NCBI GenBank assembly: GCA_002378005.1
Contig: DFQY01000055.1
Span: 7,709 to 71,708, forward strand
Direction: 5' to 3'
From: Flavobacteriales bacterium UBA3477
GTDB taxonomy: Bacteria > Bacteroidota > Bacteroidia > Flavobacteriales > Schleiferiaceae
DNA: 64,000 nt
The position numbers and the translations under genes are program-made. Each line of letters begins with the position of its first letter. Position 1 is the first letter of the stretch. The notes beneath the pieces are model-generated. The model ran no database searches. It was not told the origin of the DNA and saw only the letters and a program-made list of their open reading frames with translations. Below are positions 60,168 through 64,000 of this stretch, one piece after another.

Positions 60168-63100
60168 TTAAAGGTAAACAATTGATGTTTCGACAGATGC
60201 AAAAACATTGCCAAGTGCTTCGGCATACTCCTCCACTTGTTTCTGGTGCGCGGGTTTTTCCTGCCCGGTCTTATAGTCGACAATGCGCACCTCTGATTCG
60301 GTGGACATGATGAGGTCTGGACGAAGAACGTTTGCTTTATTGGCAACGGTGCGTTCGACATAAACGATGGTGGAGTTTTTTTGAATTGGGCCCAATTCTT
60401 TTCTATCCTCCATACTTCGCAACACCGCTTCGGCCTCCGCATGTAGTTCCTCAGAGAACTTACCGCTTCGATACAATCGCTCCAACGCCCGATCCTGCTG
60501 CGCACTCGAATGCTGTAGGACACGGTGCAGTGCAGACCCCCATTGCCGCGGATCGGCCTTGCCCTCGAACCAATGTTCCGGGGCGGTATCGGCCAACATG
60601 AGGTGGCTCATTCTCGCCTGTACACCATCGCTGATGAACTTTGGAATAGCGGCCTTTTCGGTCGCATCCTTTTGCTTTGGAGGCACCGGTTTGCCTATAG
60701 ACACGGTATGTTGTCCCTCGCCCAATTCGAAATGCTCCCTCAATGCTTTTCCAAAAGCATCGGGCTTCTCGCCATCGGCGAAGATGTGGAGCCCACGAAC
60801 CGGTCGAGTTAGTGTGACATAAATGAGGTTGATCCAATCGAAAATCTCTTCGTTCTTAATCGCATTAAGCTGCTCCTCGGGGAAGAGCTTCTCGGTTTTT
60901 TCAGATTTGGTGATGGGAATGCGCTGCAGCTCGTCGTGTAAGTCAAACGGCACCCAATATTCCGCGTCGCGATTCTTTTCATCTATGCCAAAGGGTACAA
61001 TCACGTGCTCAAACTCGAGCCCCTTGCTCTTGTGTATGGTCATGATCTGCACCGCGGCTAAATCCTCTCTGGCGCTCACGTTGCGCTTCTTACTTTCGAC
61101 GTCCCACCAAGCCGGTAGATCAGATAAGGCACCCCCCATACTTTGAAACTGGAACAACAGATCGAGCGAGGCGTCGACCATGGCATTGGAGCTGCTCAAG
61201 AGCCCGAAGGTTTGGAAGACTTGGGTCCCAAATTGATACAAGCTCTGTTGCGCAAACTTGAGTTTCTTAGCGCCGGGGAACACCTCTTGTAAATAGGTGA
61301 GCCCACCATCGACACAATTCTTCTGGAATGTAAAGGCTTCGAGATCCGCGGGCCCTTTGCCCAATTTCGTTAGGGCGAAAGCCAACTCAAAAAGAGATTC
61401 CCTATCCACGGCGTTCAGGTGCAATTTAGCCGCCGCGAGCAGGATTTTGCTTTCGAAGGAAGCGCCCACTACAAGACTATCTGCGGAGAGCACGGGAATA
61501 TCATGCTGCACGAGGAAGTTGGCCAACAACTTCGAGTTCTTATTACTGCGAACGAGTAAGGCGATGTCGCTGAGGGAATGTCCACGCTCTCGCAGCTCAT
61601 GGATTCGGGCCAACGTGTGATCAAAGACATTTTCGGCATGCTTGGCCGCGCTGTGTGTTTCTCCTTCCGGCAGGTGCAGGAAGTCCACGCGAACCTCACC
61701 TTGACCGGCTTCTCCAACCTGTGGCTTTTGGCCTACCTGGTCCTCGGCATACACGCGCTGGTGTGCCTCCTGAGTTAGTGAATTCGCCAATTTTGGGAAG
61801 AAGGTGTTATTGAATTCCACTATGGTAGGATAGGTCCTAAAGTTGCGGTCGAGCTGCACCCTTTCCCGGCTGTACATCTCGGGCGCGGCGGGGTCGGTGT
61901 TGAATCTATTGAGCGGGTTGCTGCCGTCCACGAGAGACATGAACTGCTCGGCGCGACCGCCGCGCCAACGGTAGATACTCTGTTTGGCGTCCCCCACAAT
62001 GAGGGCGCTGTTTTTACGCTCGTCCTTGGTAAGGGTATGTTCGATCAAGGGATGCAGGTTGTTGAACTGCATGTTGGAGGTATCCTGGAATTCGTCGATG
62101 TAAAAATGCCAGAATCGCTCGCCTAACCTGGCATAGATAAAGGCGGTAGGTTCCTTTTGGAGTTCGTCGGAAATGAGCTTGTTGAAGGCGCCTAGCGGCA
62201 TGGTATTCTGGGCTTCTTGAAGGGCCGAGAGCTGGTCGAGCAGGGCACGCGTGGCGGCCAATTGCTGAAGCTTCGCCGTAGCCTGTTTCAGCATCAACAA
62301 CTTGCGTTGGTGCTTCGCTTGCCATTCTCCCATGGCATCGCGCAAGGCGGCCCACTCATCGACGGGCCCTTTTTTCAGTCTTGAAGTGAGCGCCTGTGAG
62401 CCAGCTTCCAGATCGTTGCGACGCAGGTTATGCCAGAAGGTTAGAAAGTGCTTTTGGACTTGGTCTTTATAGGTGAAATCCGTGAGGTCAAGGCCATTGC
62501 TTCGCAGGAATTCGACACATTTTTGGGACCAATTCCTTCCTTCCTCCACAATGCGCCCTATCTCCTTGTCTAAGTTTTTTGAGATCTCGAGCATGCGCTC
62601 TGGTTTGGGCAGGTTTTTCACCTCTTGTAAGGTGGTTTCGTCAAAGCTTTTTAGTCCTTCCTTGCGAAGGGTGCGGTCCGGGTTGTGGCTCTTGTCCCTG
62701 TTCATGCGCTCCTGAATCAAGTCGACCATGGAATCGCGCAACTCCGGCTGATCGCCTAGGGTGCTGTAGAGCAAGTCAAGCGCTTCGGCTACCATCGCCT
62801 CCAAATCCAACCGGATCTCAAAATTATCCGTGAGCTGAAGGTCTCGCGTAAAGGTGCGCACCAGGCGATGGGTGAACTGATCAATGGTCCCTACCTGTAG
62901 CGTGCTGTAGTTGTGCAGCATGTGGTTTGCGGTGCCCTTGGCGCGCTGTTGCAATTCTGCAGGGCTGATCTTCAGTTCTTCCCAAATAGGTTTAAAAAAG
63001 TCGCTTTCTGAAGGTTTTTCCAGGGCGTTGAACTCAAGTAATTGGTTCAATAACCTCGCCTTCATTTCGTCCGCCGCATTGTTGGTGAAGGTGATGGCCA

Positions 63101-63257
63101 GGATTTTTTGGTAGGCCTCTGGAAGTTGTGCCGGGCGAAGGGCGTTGAGCAAGATATGTTGCACCAAAGAATAGGTTTTTCCGGAACCGGCCGAGGCATC
63201 TAAAACGATGAAGTCCGAGCCGGCGGCTAAAGGGTTGGAAGTCTTTGGAGCGCTCAT
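60168..63257 (-). CDS. UvrD-family helicase with C-terminal nuclease domain (AddA/RecB-like)
   Basis: 1029 residues. Walker A is ASAGSGKTYSLVQHIL, motif II and III appear in IDEFQDTSNMQF and GDAKQSIYRWRGG, motif V/VI in MTIHKSKGLEFEHVI and LIYVTLTRPVRGLHIF. The C-terminus has a PD-(D/E)XK nuclease motif in LRPDLIMSTE and RIVDYKTGQE. Together this gives an AddA-like enzyme for double-strand break processing. No AddB-like partner gene is adjacent in this window. Confidence 0.87.
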   Translation of the reverse strand: MSAPKTSNPLAAGSDFIVLDASAGSGKTYSLVQHILLNALRPAQLPEAYQKILAITFTNNAADEMKARLLNQLLEFNALEKPSESDFFKPIWEELKISPAELQQRAKGTANHMLHNYSTLQVGTIDQFTHRLVRTFTRDLQLTDNFEIRLDLEAMVAEALDLLYSTLGDQPELRDSMVDLIQERMNRDKSHNPDRTLRKEGLKSFDETTLQEVKNLPKPERMLEISKNLDKEIGRIVEEGRNWSQKCVEFLRSNGLDLTDFTYKDQVQKHFLTFWHNLRRNDLEAGSQALTSRLKKGPVDEWAALRDAMGEWQAKHQRKLLMLKQATAKLQQLAATRALLDQLSALQEAQNTMPLGAFNKLISDELQKEPTAFIYARLGERFWHFYIDEFQDTSNMQFNNLHPLIEHTLTKDERKNSALIVGDAKQSIYRWRGGRAEQFMSLVDGSNPLNRFNTDPAAPEMYSRERVQLDRNFRTYPTIVEFNNTFFPKLANSLTQEAHQRVYAEDQVGQKPQVGEAGQGEVRVDFLHLPEGETHSAAKHAENVFDHTLARIHELRERGHSLSDIALLVRSNKNSKLLANFLVQHDIPVLSADSLVVGASFESKILLAAAKLHLNAVDRESLFELAFALTKLGKGPADLEAFTFQKNCVDGGLTYLQEVFPGAKKLKFAQQSLYQFGTQVFQTFGLLSSSNAMVDASLDLLFQFQSMGGALSDLPAWWDVESKKRNVSAREDLAAVQIMTIHKSKGLEFEHVIVPFGIDEKNRDAEYWVPFDLHDELQRIPITKSEKTEKLFPEEQLNAIKNEEIFDWINLIYVTLTRPVRGLHIFADGEKPDAFGKALREHFELGEGQHTVSIGKPVPPKQKDATEKAAIPKFISDGVQARMSHLMLADTAPEHWFEGKADPRQWGSALHRVLQHSSAQQDRALERLYRSGKFSEELHAEAEAVLRSMEDRKELGPIQKNSTIVYVERTVANKANVLRPDLIMSTESEVRIVDYKTGQEKPAHQKQVEEYAEALGNVFASVETSIVYL

Positions 63258-63313
63258 AGATTTCGGTAATGCGGGAATAAAGGGAAGTTAAAACCTTTGG
63301 GCCAATTTTGTCT

Positions 63314-63321
63314 TACCTTTA
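63314..63321 (+). promoter_or_regulatory. Candidate -7 element for sodA
   Basis: TACCTTTA, seven of eight matches to TAnnTTTG, about 30 bases before the sodA ATG. Confidence 0.35.
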
Positions 63322-63351
63322 TACCACAATATCAACATAACATAGGCACAT

Positions 63352-63954
63352 ATGTCTTTTGAATTACCACAATTGAGCTATGCATACGATGCATTGGAGC
63401 CGCATATCGACGCGCGCACCATGGAGATTCACCATTCTAAGCACCACCAAGGATATACCAACAACTTGAACGCAGCCATCGCCGGTACGGAGATGGAGGG
63501 CAAGAGTATCGAGGCGCTTTGCGCGGAGCATTCTGATGTTCCTGCAGTACGCAACAACGGCGGGGGATACTTCAACCACTGCATGTTCTGGGAAGTCATG
63601 GGTCATAATGGCGGTGGCGCACCGACGGGAGAATTGGCCGCAGCAATTGATGCTTCTTTCGGATCATTGGATGCCATGAAAGAGCAATTTGCCAAGGCAG
63701 CAGCCACACGTTTCGGATCAGGCTGGGCGTGGTTGTGTGTGAACAACGGCACCCTAGAGATCTGCTCTTCTGCGAATCAAGATAACCCACTGATGCCAGG
63801 CGTAGGCTGTGGCGGATACCCTATTATGGGATTGGACGTGTGGGAGCACGCTTACTACTTGAACTACCAAAACCGTCGTCCAGATTACATCTCTGCGTTC
63901 TGGAACGTAGTGAATTGGGAAGCGGTAGCTAAGAACTTCGCGGCTGCGAAATAA
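63352..63954 (+). CDS. sodA: Superoxide dismutase (Fe/Mn family)
   Basis: 200 residues. Metal ligands are His in [15 protein letters not shown], His in [11 protein letters not shown], and Asp and His in [20 protein letters not shown]. The GGG before YFNH and the Gln in ANQDNPL suggest Mn type or cambialistic. It removes superoxide in the cytosol. Confidence 0.95.
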   Translation: MSFELPQLSYAYDALEPHIDARTMEIHHSKHHQGYTNNLNAAIAGTEMEGKSIEALCAEHSDVPAVRNNGGGYFNHCMFWEVMGHNGGGAPTGELAAAIDASFGSLDAMKEQFAKAAATRFGSGWAWLCVNNGTLEICSSANQDNPLMPGVGCGGYPIMGLDVWEHAYYLNYQNRRPDYISAFWNVVNWEAVAKNFAAAK

Positions 63955-63977
63955 TTTTTGGCACCCACCACAAAAAA

Positions 63978-64000
63978 CCCCGGGCGCGCAGCGCCCGGGG
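63978..64000 (+). terminator. Intrinsic terminator of sodA (cut by window end)
   Basis: Perfect ten-base stem CCCCGGGCGC / GCGCCCGGGG with a three-base loop. It is preceded by an A-tract; the following T-tract, if any, is beyond the window. Confidence 0.85.

Overview
The window is a stretch of a Bacteroidota chromosome, most likely from the order Flavobacteriales. Supporting signs are a SprE/PorW-type lipoprotein of gliding and type IX secretion, the order acpP-fabF-rnc-IPExxxVDY-pyk, a DUF4175-like protein followed by ybeY and mnmG, an ATP synthase operon with the F0 genes plus atpA and atpG but no atpD or atpC, many lipoproteins, and several intergenic copies of the phylum's TAnnTTTG -7 promoter element. 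GC is moderate over most of the window and drops sharply between about 22 and 27.5 kb. Family or genus cannot be given from the sequence alone.

Layout. 1-7 kb is a tightly packed minus-strand run: PLP transsulfuration enzyme, KtrA-like protein, SDR, lipoprotein, trpS, plsC, gatC, FMN reductase, and a ligase-associated Lhr-type helicase cut by the window edge. A divergent promoter pair separates this side from gltX-folB and a tRNA-Cys. 9-17 kb holds a GapN-like dehydrogenase, an MBL-fold hydrolase, a secreted M1 peptidase and a phenylacetyl-CoA epoxidase locus (paaE divergent from paaABC, with no paaD). 17.3-20.5 kb has a candidate sigma-54-driven small RNA and a metal ABC importer in which one permease is fused to a DtxR-type regulator. 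20.6-23.5 kb carries an ALDH7 dehydrogenase, a GSCFA protein and a NUDIX gene with a damaged 5' end.

23.5-30 kb is the most unusual part. It has a gene-free AT-rich stretch with several near-consensus DnaA boxes, then rpiB, a DUF4175-like protein, ybeY and mnmG, with one perfect and one near-perfect ParB-binding parS palindrome. Together with a change in strand composition seen in sampled lines, this makes an origin-proximal segment likely.

30-42 kb is housekeeping: holB, pgk, cvpA, pheS, phhB, pyk, rnc, fabF, acpP, purN, rnhA and an M23 peptidase, plus two related small lipoproteins. 42-51 kb has sprE, a bactofilin and the ATP synthase operon. 51-57.5 kb is a plus-strand run: small HTH protein, histidine kinase, crotonase, esterase, DUF819, small membrane protein, M28 peptidase and a truncated glycoside-hydrolase-like fragment. 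57.7-63.3 kb is a minus-strand run from an AddA-like helicase-nuclease through two heme-motif lipoproteins, YceI and a DUF5777 beta-barrel. sodA with its terminator closes the window. No CRISPR array, rRNA, prophage or intact insertion sequence was seen.
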